Part shown: positions 1 to 8,595 of the stretch, piece by piece
Layout: each line of letters begins with the position of its first letter
Position numbering within the stretch: the stretch's first letter is position 1
Assembly (NCBI RefSeq): GCF_014639075.1
Contig: NZ_BMFS01000003.1
Span: forward strand, 1 to 64,000
DNA length: 64,000 nucleotides
Direction: 5' to 3'
DNA from: Glycocaulis albus
GTDB lineage: Bacteria > Pseudomonadota > Alphaproteobacteria > Caulobacterales > Maricaulaceae
Translations under genes and position numbers: made by a program
Notes under the pieces: generated by a model
What the model saw: the letters and a program-made list of their open reading frames with translations, nothing else
What the model was told of the DNA's origin: nothing
Databases searched by the model: none

Positions 1-68
1 ACTTCCTGGCCGCCATCGCACTCGCATCAGCAAGACTCTGGGTCAGAGCTTATGAGTCCACGCCCTAG
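1..68 (+). mobile_element. 3' end of a probable IS5-family transposase gene
   Basis: Frame 3 is open from the window edge and ends with TAG at 66-68, giving a 21-residue tail (FLAAIALASARLWVRAYESTP would be its full visible length, shown here only as key parts: FLAAIALAS and RLWVRAYESTP). From memory, this kind of Leu/Ala-rich tail ending in YESTP is typical of IS5-family (IS427-like) transposases. The DNA TATGAGTCCACGCCC just before the stop would then lie in the terminal inverted repeat. The stop overlaps the stop codon of proA on the other strand inside a CTAG, a tetranucleotide used as target by many IS5 elements. Only the end of the element is visible, so the family call is tentative. 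Confidence 0.45.
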
Positions 69-1330
69 GCTCGCGTCTGCCCCGTGCCAAACACCTGGTA
101 TTTCCAGCTTGTGAGCTGGTCTGCACCAACGGGTCCGCGCGCATGGATGCGGCCCGTGGCAATGCCGATTTCGGCGCCAAAGCCGAATTCTCCGCCGTCT
201 GAAAACCCGGTCGAGGCATTGTGAAGGACCACGCCTGCATCCGCGCGGGCGAGGAAGGTGTGGGCCGCCGCCTCATCGCCGGTGATGATCGCCTCGGTAT
301 GGCCAGAGCCATGGCGGGCGATGTGAACCAGCGCGCCCTCTACCCCGTCGACCATTGCCATCGATACGATGGCATCGAGATATTCGGTGTCGAAATCGTC
401 AAGGCTGGCGGGCGTGACGGACGGGGCAAGGGCGCGAATGGTGGCATCGGCGCGCACCTCGCACCCTGCCGCCTGCAGGGCGCTGACGAGGCGCGTGACC
501 ATCGCCTCGCCTGCCTTGCGGTCAATCAGCACGCATTCAGCCGCGTTGCACACGCCGGTGCGGCGCATCTTGGAATTGACCACCAGGCTTTCGGCCATGC
601 CCGGATCCGCGGCGCCATCGACATAGACATGGCAGAGGCCGTCGAGATGGCCGAGCACCGGCACACGTGCCTCCTCCTGCACACGTCTGACCAGCGCCTT
701 GCCGCCGCGCGGAATGACCAGATCCAGCGCGCCAATGAGCCCCGTCAGCATATCGCCGACATAGGCGCGGTCTGTATCGGGCGGCGTAGTGATGATGGCG
801 TCAGGCAGGCCGGCCTCGCGCAAGCCGTCTCGCAGCGCATCCAGGATCGCCGCGACGCTGGCCGCCGCATCCGACCCGCCGCGCAAGACCACCGCATTAC
901 CCGAACGCACGCACAGGGCCGCCGCGTCGGCGGCGACGTTAGGGCGGCTTTCAAATATCACACCGATCGCCCCTATCGGCACACGCACCTGCGAAATCAC
1001 CAGGCCGTTGGGCCGTGTCCAGCGTGTGATCTCGCGGCCAATCGGATCAGGGTGACGGGCGACGGCGCGGATGCCCTCCACGATGCCGCCAAGCCTGACC
1101 GGATCAAGGCGCAGCCGGTCCAGCATCGCGCCACTGGTGCCATTGCTTTCAGCGCGGGCCACATCATCCGCATTGGCAGCCAGCACGCTGGGGGAGGCGG
1201 CCTGCAGCGCATCGGCCATGGCCTCCAGCGCGGTGGTGCGGGTCTGCGCATCTGTATCGGCCAGCGCGCGGGCCGCGGCACGAAGGTCTGCACCGGCGCG
1301 TGCGGCCCAGTCAGCTTGATAAGCGCTCAT
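65..1330 (-). CDS. proA: Glutamate-5-semialdehyde dehydrogenase (gamma-glutamyl phosphate reductase)
   Basis: Second step of proline synthesis: NADPH-dependent reduction of gamma-glutamyl phosphate to glutamate 5-semialdehyde in the cytosol. At 421 residues it has the usual family length. It carries the aldehyde-dehydrogenase-fold signature RRTGVCNAAE, with the expected catalytic Cys at about residue 261, the cofactor-region motif IFESRPNV near 126-132, and a family-typical ending LTSWKYQVFGTGQ. The start codon overlaps the stop of proB by four bases (ATGA), so the pair should be translationally coupled. Its stop codon lies at the junction with the probable IS5 end. In many alphaproteobacteria proBA sit between obgE and nadD; here those genes lie at the far end of the window. 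Confidence 0.97.
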   Translation of the reverse strand: MSAYQADWAARAGADLRAAARALADTDAQTRTTALEAMADALQAASPSVLAANADDVARAESNGTSGAMLDRLRLDPVRLGGIVEGIRAVARHPDPIGREITRWTRPNGLVISQVRVPIGAIGVIFESRPNVAADAAALCVRSGNAVVLRGGSDAAASVAAILDALRDGLREAGLPDAIITTPPDTDRAYVGDMLTGLIGALDLVIPRGGKALVRRVQEEARVPVLGHLDGLCHVYVDGAADPGMAESLVVNSKMRRTGVCNAAECVLIDRKAGEAMVTRLVSALQAAGCEVRADATIRALAPSVTPASLDDFDTEYLDAIVSMAMVDGVEGALVHIARHGSGHTEAIITGDEAAAHTFLARADAGVVLHNASTGFSDGGEFGFGAEIGIATGRIHARGPVGADQLTSWKYQVFGTGQTRA

Positions 1331-2466
1331 CCCTGATCCTCCAGCACCAGATCGTTGACATGGATCGCCGCCACGCCGCGCCGGTATCCCAGCACGGCTT
1401 CGATATCGGCAGAGCGAAGGCCGGCGATCCGGCGCAATTCCTCTGCCCCGTAGGCGGAAATTCCCTTGGCGAGCACCGCGCCATCACCGCCTGCCAGCGC
1501 CACTGTCTCGCCGCGCGAGAACTCGCCTTCCACCCGCGCAATACCTGCCGGAAGCAGGCTTTTGCCCGAACGAACCGCGCGCGCTGCCCCGTCGTCGAGG
1601 TGGAGAATGCCACGCGGCGCGATGGCGCCTGAAATCCAGTTGCGCCGGGCATTGGTGCGCGAGGTCTCCGGCGCGAAAACGGTGTGCGGCGCGCCGCGCG
1701 TCAGCCGGTCCAGCGGATCGTCTGCCGCACCGGCTGCAATGATGGTGGCGATACCGGCACGCGCCGCGATACGGGCCGCTGCAATCTTGGAGGCCATGCC
1801 GCCAGTGCCGGTCCCGGCCTTCCCGGCCTCGCCGCCCAGCGCCTCGATTTCCGGCGTTATCGCCGCCACATGGGCCATGAGCTGCGCGCCCGGCACGCGC
1901 GACGGATCGGCGCTGTAGAGCCCGTCCACGTCCGACAGGAGCACGAGCAGACCGGCATCGCACATCTGCGCGACGCGCGCGGCCAGCCGGTCATTATCGC
2001 CATAGCGCAGCTCGGCTGTGGCGACCGTGTCATTCTCGTTGATGACGGGCAGCGCACCAGCGGCCAGCAGCGCGTCCAGCGTGGCGCGCGCATTGAGCCA
2101 GCGGCGGCGGCTTTCCATATCGTCAAAGGTCAGAAGCGCCTGCGCCGCGGGCATGCCGTGGGGTTCCAGCGCAGTATTCCACGCCATCATCAGGGCCGTC
2201 TGGCCTGCTGCTGCTGCGGCCTGCTTCTGGTCGAGCGCCAGCTTGCCCGCAGGAAGCTTCAAACGCTGACGCCCCAGCGCCACCGCGCCGGAGGATACCA
2301 GTACGGTTTCAATGCCGCGCGCACGCCAGCGCACCAGCGCTCCGGCAATCGCCTCGAAACGGGCGGTGTCCGGGCCGCCCGTATGCGCATCAATGAGAAG
2401 GGAGGAGCCGATTTTCACGACGGCGCGGCGCGCGTTCGCAATCAGCCCGGATGCGGTCGCCGCCAC
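1327..2466 (-). CDS. proB: Glutamate 5-kinase with C-terminal PUA domain
   Basis: First step of proline synthesis: ATP-dependent phosphorylation of glutamate. It normally acts with ProA, because gamma-glutamyl phosphate is unstable. The 379-residue protein has the amino-acid-kinase fold: VVKIGSSLL near residues 15-23, SGAVALG near 60, INENDTV near 150, and the lysine-bearing GTGGMASK near 215. A C-terminal PUA domain of about 90 residues (from about 285, including ARAVRSGKSLLPAGI) matches the two-domain enterobacterial-type enzyme, which proline inhibits. It is upstream of proA in the same transcript, and the 72 bp to the next gene (uup) leave room for its own promoter. Confidence 0.97.
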   Translation of the reverse strand: MAATASGLIANARRAVVKIGSSLLIDAHTGGPDTARFEAIAGALVRWRARGIETVLVSSGAVALGRQRLKLPAGKLALDQKQAAAAAGQTALMMAWNTALEPHGMPAAQALLTFDDMESRRRWLNARATLDALLAAGALPVINENDTVATAELRYGDNDRLAARVAQMCDAGLLVLLSDVDGLYSADPSRVPGAQLMAHVAAITPEIEALGGEAGKAGTGTGGMASKIAAARIAARAGIATIIAAGAADDPLDRLTRGAPHTVFAPETSRTNARRNWISGAIAPRGILHLDDGAARAVRSGKSLLPAGIARVEGEFSRGETVALAGGDGAVLAKGISAYGAEELRRIAGLRSADIEAVLGYRRGVAAIHVNDLVLEDQG

Positions 2467-2538
2467 GGCACATTATCCTTCAGACCCAAGAACCAGGGAC
2501 ACCATATCGCAGGCGCAGCATTGCGCAATGTGCAGCCG

Positions 2539-4362
2539 CTAGCGGCCCGCCTCGATCTCCTCGCGCAGCATTTCCAGCTCCAGCCAGCGTTCTTCCCTGG
2601 CCTCGCGATCCTCGCTGGCTTTCGCCAGCTCGGCGCTGGCAGCGTGGAAACGCTCCGGGTTGCGGACAAACAGGGCCGGATCGGCAAGCTCGGCTTCCAG
2701 CCTGGCGATCTTTTGAGTAAGAGCGTCGATCTCGCCGGGCAGGGTTTCCAGCGCATGCTTGTCCTTGAAAGACAGCTTGGTGCGCTGTGGCGGGGACTGG
2801 GGGGGCGGTGATTTCGGAGCGGCCGCTGCGCTCGGCCTTGGCCCAGTCTCCTGCTGGCTGCGCGCGCGTACACCCTCGCCGCGCTGGGCTACCATGTCGG
2901 AATAGCCGCCCGCATAAACCTGCCAGTTGCCATCGCCCTCATAGGCGATTGTGCGGTTCACCGTGCGATCCAGAAAGTCCCGGTCATGGCTGACCAGCAG
3001 GACCGTGCCGGCATAGTCGGCAATGAGATCCTGCAACAGGTCGAGCGTTTCCAGATCGAGATCATTGGTCGGCTCGTCGAGCACCATGACATTGCCCGGC
3101 AGGGCAAGCGCCCGCGCCAGCATCACGCGGGCGCGTTCACCGCCCGAGAGCACATGAACCGGCGTGCGTGCCTGCTCCGGGCGGAAGAGGAAATCCTTCA
3201 TCCAGGCCGCGATATGGCGTGTCTGACCATTGATCTCGACATGATCTCCGCCACCGCCGGTCAGCGCCTCGGCCAACGTCCAGCCGGGTTTGAGCTGCGC
3301 GCGCTTCTGGTCGAGCTGGGCGATCTCAAGGCCCACGCCGAGGCGTACCGATCCGGTGTCGGGTTCCAGATTGCCGACCAGCATGTTGAGCAGCGTCGTC
3401 TTGCCGGCGCCATTGGGTCCGACAAGGCCGATCCGCTCTCCGCGCAGGATGCGCGCGGAGAAGCCGCGCACCACTACACGGTCGCCGAAGCGTTTGGAGA
3501 TCGTCTTGGCCTCGACAATGAGCTTGCCGGACTGCTCCGCGTCCGAGGCTTCGAGATTGGCGAGACCTTGCGGGCCGGAATGGCTGCGATAGCGCACCTT
3601 GAGGGCCTTGAGCTCATCAACCCGGCGGACATTGCGCTTGCGCCGGGCGGTCACTCCGTAGCGCATCCAGTCTTCTTCGCGCGCGATCTGGCGGGCGAGC
3701 TTGTGCTGTTCCAGCTCCTCGGCAGCCAGCACCTCGTCGCGCCAGTCCTCGAAATGGGCAAAGCCCCTGTCGAGGCGCCGGGCCTTGCCGCGGTCCAGCC
3801 AGACCGTGGCCCGCGAGAGATTCTCGAGGAATCGCCGGTCGTGACTGATCAGCACCAGCGCACTTTTCGTGCGTGACAGCTCGTCTTCCAGCCATTCGAT
3901 GGCGGGCAGGTCGAGATGGTTGGTCGGCTCATCAAGGAAGAGAATATCCGGTTCCGGTGCCAGGGTGCGCGCCAGAGCCGCCCGCCGGGCTTCGCCGCCA
4001 GAGAGGCGCGCCGGGTCCTCCCCGCCGGTCAGTCCCAGCGCTTCGAGCAGCATGCGCGCGCGCCAGGGATCGTCACCGGGTGTCAGCCCGGCCTCGACAT
4101 AGGCCCGCACAGTCTCGAACCCCGACAGATCAGGTTCCTGCGGGAGATAGCGCACGGTGGCACCGGGGTGAACAAAGTGTTCCCCGCTATCGGCCTCAAT
4201 CAGGCCGGCCGCGATCTTCATCAGCGAGGATTTGCCCGACCCGTTGCGTCCGACCAGGCAGATGCGTTCGCCCGGGCCGACGATCAGTTCGGCGCCGGTG
4301 AGCAAGGGGGTGACCCCGAAGCTCAGATGTATGTCCTGCAAGGTGAGTAGGGGTGGAGCCAT
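2539..4362 (-). CDS. uup: ABC-F family ATPase, Uup type
   Basis: Cytosolic tandem ABC ATPase without membrane segments. ABC-F proteins act on ribosomes or nucleic-acid structures rather than in transport. The 607-residue chain has a first nucleotide-binding domain (Walker A GRNGSGKS at 38-45, LSGGEARRA, DEPTNHLDL), a linker, and a second domain (GPNGAGKTT, LSGGERARV, DEPTNDLDLETL). The DEPTNDLD form and the charged coiled-coil C-terminus (about 535-607, ending in LEMLREEIEAG) are typical of Uup. I chose the start at 4362 (MAPPLLTLQD), because the open frame extends 115 codons upstream into the divergent gene with no family similarity. Confidence 0.9.
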   Translation of the reverse strand: MAPPLLTLQDIHLSFGVTPLLTGAELIVGPGERICLVGRNGSGKSSLMKIAAGLIEADSGEHFVHPGATVRYLPQEPDLSGFETVRAYVEAGLTPGDDPWRARMLLEALGLTGGEDPARLSGGEARRAALARTLAPEPDILFLDEPTNHLDLPAIEWLEDELSRTKSALVLISHDRRFLENLSRATVWLDRGKARRLDRGFAHFEDWRDEVLAAEELEQHKLARQIAREEDWMRYGVTARRKRNVRRVDELKALKVRYRSHSGPQGLANLEASDAEQSGKLIVEAKTISKRFGDRVVVRGFSARILRGERIGLVGPNGAGKTTLLNMLVGNLEPDTGSVRLGVGLEIAQLDQKRAQLKPGWTLAEALTGGGGDHVEINGQTRHIAAWMKDFLFRPEQARTPVHVLSGGERARVMLARALALPGNVMVLDEPTNDLDLETLDLLQDLIADYAGTVLLVSHDRDFLDRTVNRTIAYEGDGNWQVYAGGYSDMVAQRGEGVRARSQQETGPRPSAAAAPKSPPPQSPPQRTKLSFKDKHALETLPGEIDALTQKIARLEAELADPALFVRNPERFHAASAELAKASEDREAREERWLELEMLREEIEAGR

Positions 4363-4473
4363 GATGACGCGTGCGATACCGCAAACCGGCATGCCTGTCA
4401 GCGCCCTTGCGCTGCCGCACCGGGGCGTTGATGGTGATAATGGCAAACGGGAATCGAGAGGGGTCTCGGGCTG

Positions 4474-5883
4474 ATGCACCGCAACCGCCGCCGCATATTG
4501 ATGGCCACTCTTATCGTCAGCGCCCTTGTGGGCGTTCTGGCCACCGGCTGGGTATGGTCCACGCGCAATCCGCTGGAGCTGACGCTGCAGGAACTGGGAC
4601 AGGCTGCCGGACAGTCGTATATTTACGGCTATCCGCTGGTCCTGATGGACGAGACGCGCCGCGAGGTCATCGAGCATGGCGGCTTGCCGCCGAACCGGCT
4701 GGCGCATATCCGCAACCTGCCGGGCGCCGGTTTCACGGCCGTGGTGCGCCCCAATGTGGATACGCTTTACTCGATTGCCTGGCTGGAGCTTGGGACAACC
4801 CCGCTACAACTGGACATTCCGGCCATGGAAGGGCGCTACTGGCTGTTTCAGGGGCTGGATGCGTGGACGAACGTGTTTGCCGATCCGGGCGTGCGCACGC
4901 TGGGCGACGGAAATGTGAGCGTGCTGATAGCCGGTCCGGACTTCGAGGGCAGTGTGCCCGACGGCGTGACGCTTTATCGTTCGCCGACGCGCACCGCCTG
5001 GCTGCTGGGCCGGATCGAGATAGACGGCCAACACGATCTGTCAGCAGCTCACCGGCTGCAGGACGGGCTGCGGCTTCACCCCTACCGCGCCATGCCAGGC
5101 GGTCACGGGGTCACGCTTGACCGCCCGGCGACACCAACATCACGGCCCGCCCCGCCAGCCCGCGTGGAGGCGATGGATGCCCCAGAGTTTTTCAACCGGC
5201 TCGGCGCCTTGATGGTGGATAATCCTCCCGCTGACGGCGATGGCGAGGCGCTGTCACGTATGCAGGCGCTTGGTGCCGGTCCGGGCGAGTCTGTGGACTG
5301 GTCCGAATACGGCATACTGGCCGTACAGGCGATATTGCGCGGCGTGCGGCTTGCCCGGCAGCGGCTAGCAGAAGGGCCCTCGCAAGGCACAGGATGGGTG
5401 ATGCCGGAGGGCCATATTGGCCGCTATGGCACCGACTACGCCTACCGGGCCGGCGTCGCGCTCTACGGCCTTGGCGCCAATCTGCCGGAAGATGCGGTCT
5501 ATCCGGGTGCGCGCACGGATTCGGCAGGAGACGCATTGCAAGGCGGTGAGCACTACCGCATCCGATTCGCTCCCGATGCCGTGCCGCCGGTCAACGGTTT
5601 CTGGTCGATCACGCTTTATGACGAGGACGGATATTTCATCGCCAACGGGGCGCAGCGCTTCGCACTGTCGAACCGGGATGAACTGGTCACCGGCGCGGAC
5701 GGGGCAATCACGCTCGACATTCACCCGGGTCCGCCAGCGGAGGGGCGCGAGGCGAACTGGCTGCCTGCACCGGAAGAGGGCAAGTTCACCTTGCTCGCCC
5801 GGCTCTACTGGCCGCAGGAGAGCGTGCTGGATGGCAGCTGGACCATGCCGCCCGTGGAACGGGTCGAGGCGCCCCCCGAATAG
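4474..5883 (+). CDS. DUF1254/DUF1214 domain protein with N-terminal membrane anchor
   Basis: A 469-residue protein of the DUF1254 (N-terminal half) plus DUF1214 (C-terminal half) family, a family without an established enzymatic role. Recognisable stretches are SYIYGYPLVLMDETRR (about 49-64), RPNVDTLYSIAWLEL (about 93-107), and near the end VPPVNGFWSITLYDEDGYF and ANWLPAPEEGKF. Basic residues followed by a hydrophobic stretch at about 9-27 indicate a signal anchor or signal peptide, so the protein is probably periplasmic or membrane-tethered. It diverges from uup across a 111-bp gap that should hold both promoters. It ends one base before the convergent monooxygenase gene. Confidence 0.85.
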   Translation: MHRNRRRILMATLIVSALVGVLATGWVWSTRNPLELTLQELGQAAGQSYIYGYPLVLMDETRREVIEHGGLPPNRLAHIRNLPGAGFTAVVRPNVDTLYSIAWLELGTTPLQLDIPAMEGRYWLFQGLDAWTNVFADPGVRTLGDGNVSVLIAGPDFEGSVPDGVTLYRSPTRTAWLLGRIEIDGQHDLSAAHRLQDGLRLHPYRAMPGGHGVTLDRPATPTSRPAPPARVEAMDAPEFFNRLGALMVDNPPADGDGEALSRMQALGAGPGESVDWSEYGILAVQAILRGVRLARQRLAEGPSQGTGWVMPEGHIGRYGTDYAYRAGVALYGLGANLPEDAVYPGARTDSAGDALQGGEHYRIRFAPDAVPPVNGFWSITLYDEDGYFIANGAQRFALSNRDELVTGADGAITLDIHPGPPAEGREANWLPAPEEGKFTLLARLYWPQESVLDGSWTMPPVERVEAPPE

Positions 5884-7389
5884 CTATTCAGCGGCGCGCG
5901 GCAGGCTGGAGGATGCCTCACCGGTACCGGACTTCGCCTTGCGGAACTGCAAATGCCCGTCCTGCAGCCGGCCATAGCGTATCGTCACCATGTCCTGCAG
6001 ATAATTCTGGTATGTGCGCCAGGGCGCCTTTGTCCCCTGCCGCGGCAGATGAGGCAGGGCGCGCTGCACATAGCCGGAGGAAAAATCGAGCAGCGGTGCC
6101 AGCTCGATATCATCAGGCGGAACCGGCACGCAGTAATCGAAGCCCTCGCGCTCCATATGGTTCAGCAGGCGGCAGACCCGCTCTGCAGTGAGGTCGATCT
6201 TCAGCGTCCAGGAGGCATTGGTGTAACCAAAGGCAATTGCAGCATTGGGCACGCCGGAGAGCATCATGCCGCGATAGGTGATCTTGTCTGCCGGGACCAG
6301 CGCCTCGCCGTCCACGCTGATATCCATGCCGCCACCGACCTGCATCTCAAGGCCCGTCGCCGGGATGATGAGGTCCGCCTCTATCAGCTCGCCGGATTTC
6401 AGGCGGATGCCGCCGGTCTCGAACCGCTCGATATGATCAGTGATTATGCTGGCCTTGCCGCTTTTCAGCGCGGCGAAGAAATCACCATCCGGTGCGAGGC
6501 AGAAGCGCTGGTCCCACGGATTATAGCTTGGCGAGAAATGGCGCTCGACGTCAAAATCCTCGCCCAGCTCGGCGCGGATCGCCTTGATGACCCCGCGCTT
6601 GACGAAATCCGGCCAGGCTCTGGAGAGCTGGAAGAAGAACATGGCAAGGCCGATATTCTTTACGCGTGACAGCGTGTAGGCGAGCCGTCCGGGCAGCAGC
6701 TTTCGCAGCGCATCGGCGATCGCATCGCGCGACGGGCGCGCCGCAATATAGCTTGGAGAGCGCTGCAGCATGGTCACATGGGCCGACTTCTCCGCCATGG
6801 CTGGCACCAGCGTCACCGCGGTCGCACCGGAACCGATGATGACCACGCGCTTGCCCGCATAGTCATGACCCTCGGGCCATTTCTGTGGATGGATGATCTC
6901 GCCCGCGAAGTCCGCAACACCTGCAAATTCGGGCATATAGCCCTGCTCGTAACGATAGTAGCCAGAGCAGATCATCAGGAAACGGGCCGTCAGCGTCACC
7001 GGGCCGTCAGGCCCCTCGGCCCTGACCGTCCATCGTGCAGATGCGCTATCCCAGCGGGCGGACAGAACGCGTGTATTGAACCGGATATACCGGTCGATAC
7101 CCGCTTCGCTGGCGGTATCGGTGACGTAACGACGGATGCTCGGCCCGTCGGCAAACACCTGTCCGTCCACCCATGGACGGAAGTTATAACCGAAGGTGTA
7201 CATGTCGGAATCGGAACGTATGCCGGGATATCGGAAGAGATCCCACGTGCCGCCGATCTGCGAACGCGCCTCGAGAATGGCAAAGCGCATGGAGGGTGCG
7301 CGGTGTTGCAGATGCCAGGCCGTTCCAATGCCGGAAATGCCTGCCCCCACGATCAGCACGTCGAGCGTGTCATCGGTCTTGCCGCTCAT
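5884..7389 (-). CDS. Flavin-containing Baeyer-Villiger-type monooxygenase
   Basis: NADPH- and FAD-dependent monooxygenase of 501 residues. It has an N-terminal FAD Rossmann motif (DVLIVGAGISGIG, about 10-22), a second dinucleotide motif (VVIIGSGATA, near 185) and, just before that, FAGEIIHPQKWP, which fits the Baeyer-Villiger fingerprint FxGxxxHxxxWP. Likely substrates are ketones or related hydrophobic compounds; which one cannot be told from sequence. The start at 7389 (MSGKTDD) is preferred over the frame start 11 codons upstream because the FAD motif normally lies close to the N-terminus. It follows the saccharopine-dehydrogenase-like gene after 51 bp on the same strand and so shares the TetR-controlled promoter. 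Confidence 0.88.
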   Translation of the reverse strand: MSGKTDDTLDVLIVGAGISGIGTAWHLQHRAPSMRFAILEARSQIGGTWDLFRYPGIRSDSDMYTFGYNFRPWVDGQVFADGPSIRRYVTDTASEAGIDRYIRFNTRVLSARWDSASARWTVRAEGPDGPVTLTARFLMICSGYYRYEQGYMPEFAGVADFAGEIIHPQKWPEGHDYAGKRVVIIGSGATAVTLVPAMAEKSAHVTMLQRSPSYIAARPSRDAIADALRKLLPGRLAYTLSRVKNIGLAMFFFQLSRAWPDFVKRGVIKAIRAELGEDFDVERHFSPSYNPWDQRFCLAPDGDFFAALKSGKASIITDHIERFETGGIRLKSGELIEADLIIPATGLEMQVGGGMDISVDGEALVPADKITYRGMMLSGVPNAAIAFGYTNASWTLKIDLTAERVCRLLNHMEREGFDYCVPVPPDDIELAPLLDFSSGYVQRALPHLPRQGTKAPWRTYQNYLQDMVTIRYGRLQDGHLQFRKAKSGTGEASSSLPRAAE

Positions 7390-7440
7390 GATCAGCTGTC
7401 CCTGAACCGGTTGCCGGAGCAAAAGTGAACACTGTTCACC

Positions 7441-8475
7441 TCAGTCTGGCAAGCCGGTCAGCGACAGATGCTGTGGAGCAAGCGCACGCAGAAACGCTGC
7501 CCCGTCAAAGAGTGCGGAGGGTGCGTAGGCACCTCCTCTCGGCGGCGGCGAAGCGAGGACGCGCAAGGCGGCCTCGCACACCAGCGGCGCTGTAACGGCA
7601 TAAATGTCCTGCCCGCTGACGCTGATGCGTAGCTGTCCGCCGTGCCTGCCTATGGCGGCCTCTACCAGAAAGCGCTGCGCAGAGCGCCCTGAAGCGTCTA
7701 CCGGAACGGGTGGCGGCGTTGCTGCATTGCGGATGTCGTCCAGTGCCACTTGCGACAGCCAGGTGTGCAACTCGCCGGTCTTCACACGCTGCGTGATGAG
7801 GGGGATTTCAGAGAACGGCAGAGCGGTAACGGATTTGCGGTGCCAGGGCGCGGGAAAGTCCCATTCACGCTCGGGGGCAGGTTGTGGCAGCGGGACAAGC
7901 TTGCCACCGGACACTACCTGACGCACCGCCGTGTTGCGCGCACCTGTCCGCCGCGTACCCTCGGTCGGGTGCCAGCTGTCGAGCATGATGGCGATGTCTA
8001 TCGTGTCGGCCTCGCGCGCTGTTCCCAGCCCTGCGGCGACCACCAGATCGGCGAGGCCACCGAAAAACCCCGCCGCCGGCACGGCAGTAACGCCCGCCCG
8101 GCGCGCAGGCCTGTCCATCTGCTGCAGGACGTTCCATGCACTCGCCTGCTCGGTCGTTATGTCGAGATAGTGCGCGCCGGCTGCGAGCGCTGCCTGCGCA
8201 ACAGGCAGAGCGGTATCCAGAAACGGGCCCGCGCAATTGATGACGGCTGCACAGCCGGAGAACGCCGAAATCAGTGCCGCCGGATCGTCAATCAAGGCCG
8301 CGCGAATCCCGACCGCTTCGCCGTCAAACCCGCAATCGAGCAGGCGTGTGATATCCCGCCCCGCCGCCACAACAGGGACACCCCGGCGACGCAGCTCGGC
8401 AACAACGAAGCGGCCTGTATGACCGGATGCCCCATAGACGGCAATCTGCTGCCGTCCGGCCACACGCTGTTTCAT
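7441..8475 (-). CDS. Saccharopine dehydrogenase-like NAD(P)-binding protein
   Basis: A 344-residue cytosolic oxidoreductase-like protein with an N-terminal Rossmann motif (IAVYGASGHTGRFV, about 12-25). Further family-typical segments are INCAGPF near 98 and VTAVPAAGFFGGLADLV near 150, as in saccharopine dehydrogenase-like or trans-acting enoyl reductase proteins. The substrate is unknown. It is the first gene of a two-gene operon with the monooxygenase and diverges from the TetR regulator. The 120-bp spacer holds a long palindrome, so transcription is probably controlled by that regulator. Joint control with a Baeyer-Villiger enzyme suggests a role in oxidising a hydrophobic or xenobiotic compound; this is inference. 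Confidence 0.8.
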   Translation of the reverse strand: MKQRVAGRQQIAVYGASGHTGRFVVAELRRRGVPVVAAGRDITRLLDCGFDGEAVGIRAALIDDPAALISAFSGCAAVINCAGPFLDTALPVAQAALAAGAHYLDITTEQASAWNVLQQMDRPARRAGVTAVPAAGFFGGLADLVVAAGLGTAREADTIDIAIMLDSWHPTEGTRRTGARNTAVRQVVSGGKLVPLPQPAPEREWDFPAPWHRKSVTALPFSEIPLITQRVKTGELHTWLSQVALDDIRNAATPPPVPVDASGRSAQRFLVEAAIGRHGGQLRISVSGQDIYAVTAPLVCEAALRVLASPPPRGGAYAPSALFDGAAFLRALAPQHLSLTGLPD

Positions 8476-8499
8476 GCCGCAATACCTCCACCCGGGACG

Positions 8500-8540
8500 A
8501 TACAGACCTGTTCGTTTTAATAAAACAAACTGGTCTGTAT
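8500..8540. promoter_or_regulatory. 41-bp palindromic TetR-type operator
   Basis: The arms ATACAGACCtGTTcGTTTTA and its inverse (ATACAGACCaGTTtGTTTTA on the other strand) match at 18 of 20 positions around a one-base centre. The palindrome lies between the divergent TetR and saccharopine-dehydrogenase-like genes, the usual place for an autoregulatory TetR operator. The core ACAGACC/GGTCTGT resembles sites of other TetR/AcrR regulators. Its length could take two dimers. Confidence 0.8.
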
Positions 8541-8548
8541 GGTGTCAA
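8520..8548 (-). promoter_or_regulatory. Sigma-70-type promoter for the oxidoreductase operon
   Basis: On the minus strand TTGACA (8548-8543) is followed after 17 bases by TTTTAT (8525-8520). Both elements and the spacer overlap the right half of the palindrome, so a bound TetR dimer would block RNA polymerase directly. The -35 is a perfect consensus and the -10 is moderate. Confidence 0.55.
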
Positions 8549-8595
8549 GCTGCTATTCTCAATCGGCATCGCGCGGCATGTGACAGGAGAAGTGG

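Noticed and set aside
221-1336. 371-codon open frame on the plus strand
   Set aside because: Lies antisense to the clear proA gene; long antisense frames are expected in GC-rich DNA and the protein resembles nothing.
4363-4707. N-terminal extension of the Uup frame
   Set aside because: 115 codons overlap the divergent DUF1254 gene and have no ABC-F similarity; the ABC domain starts at MAPPLLTLQD.
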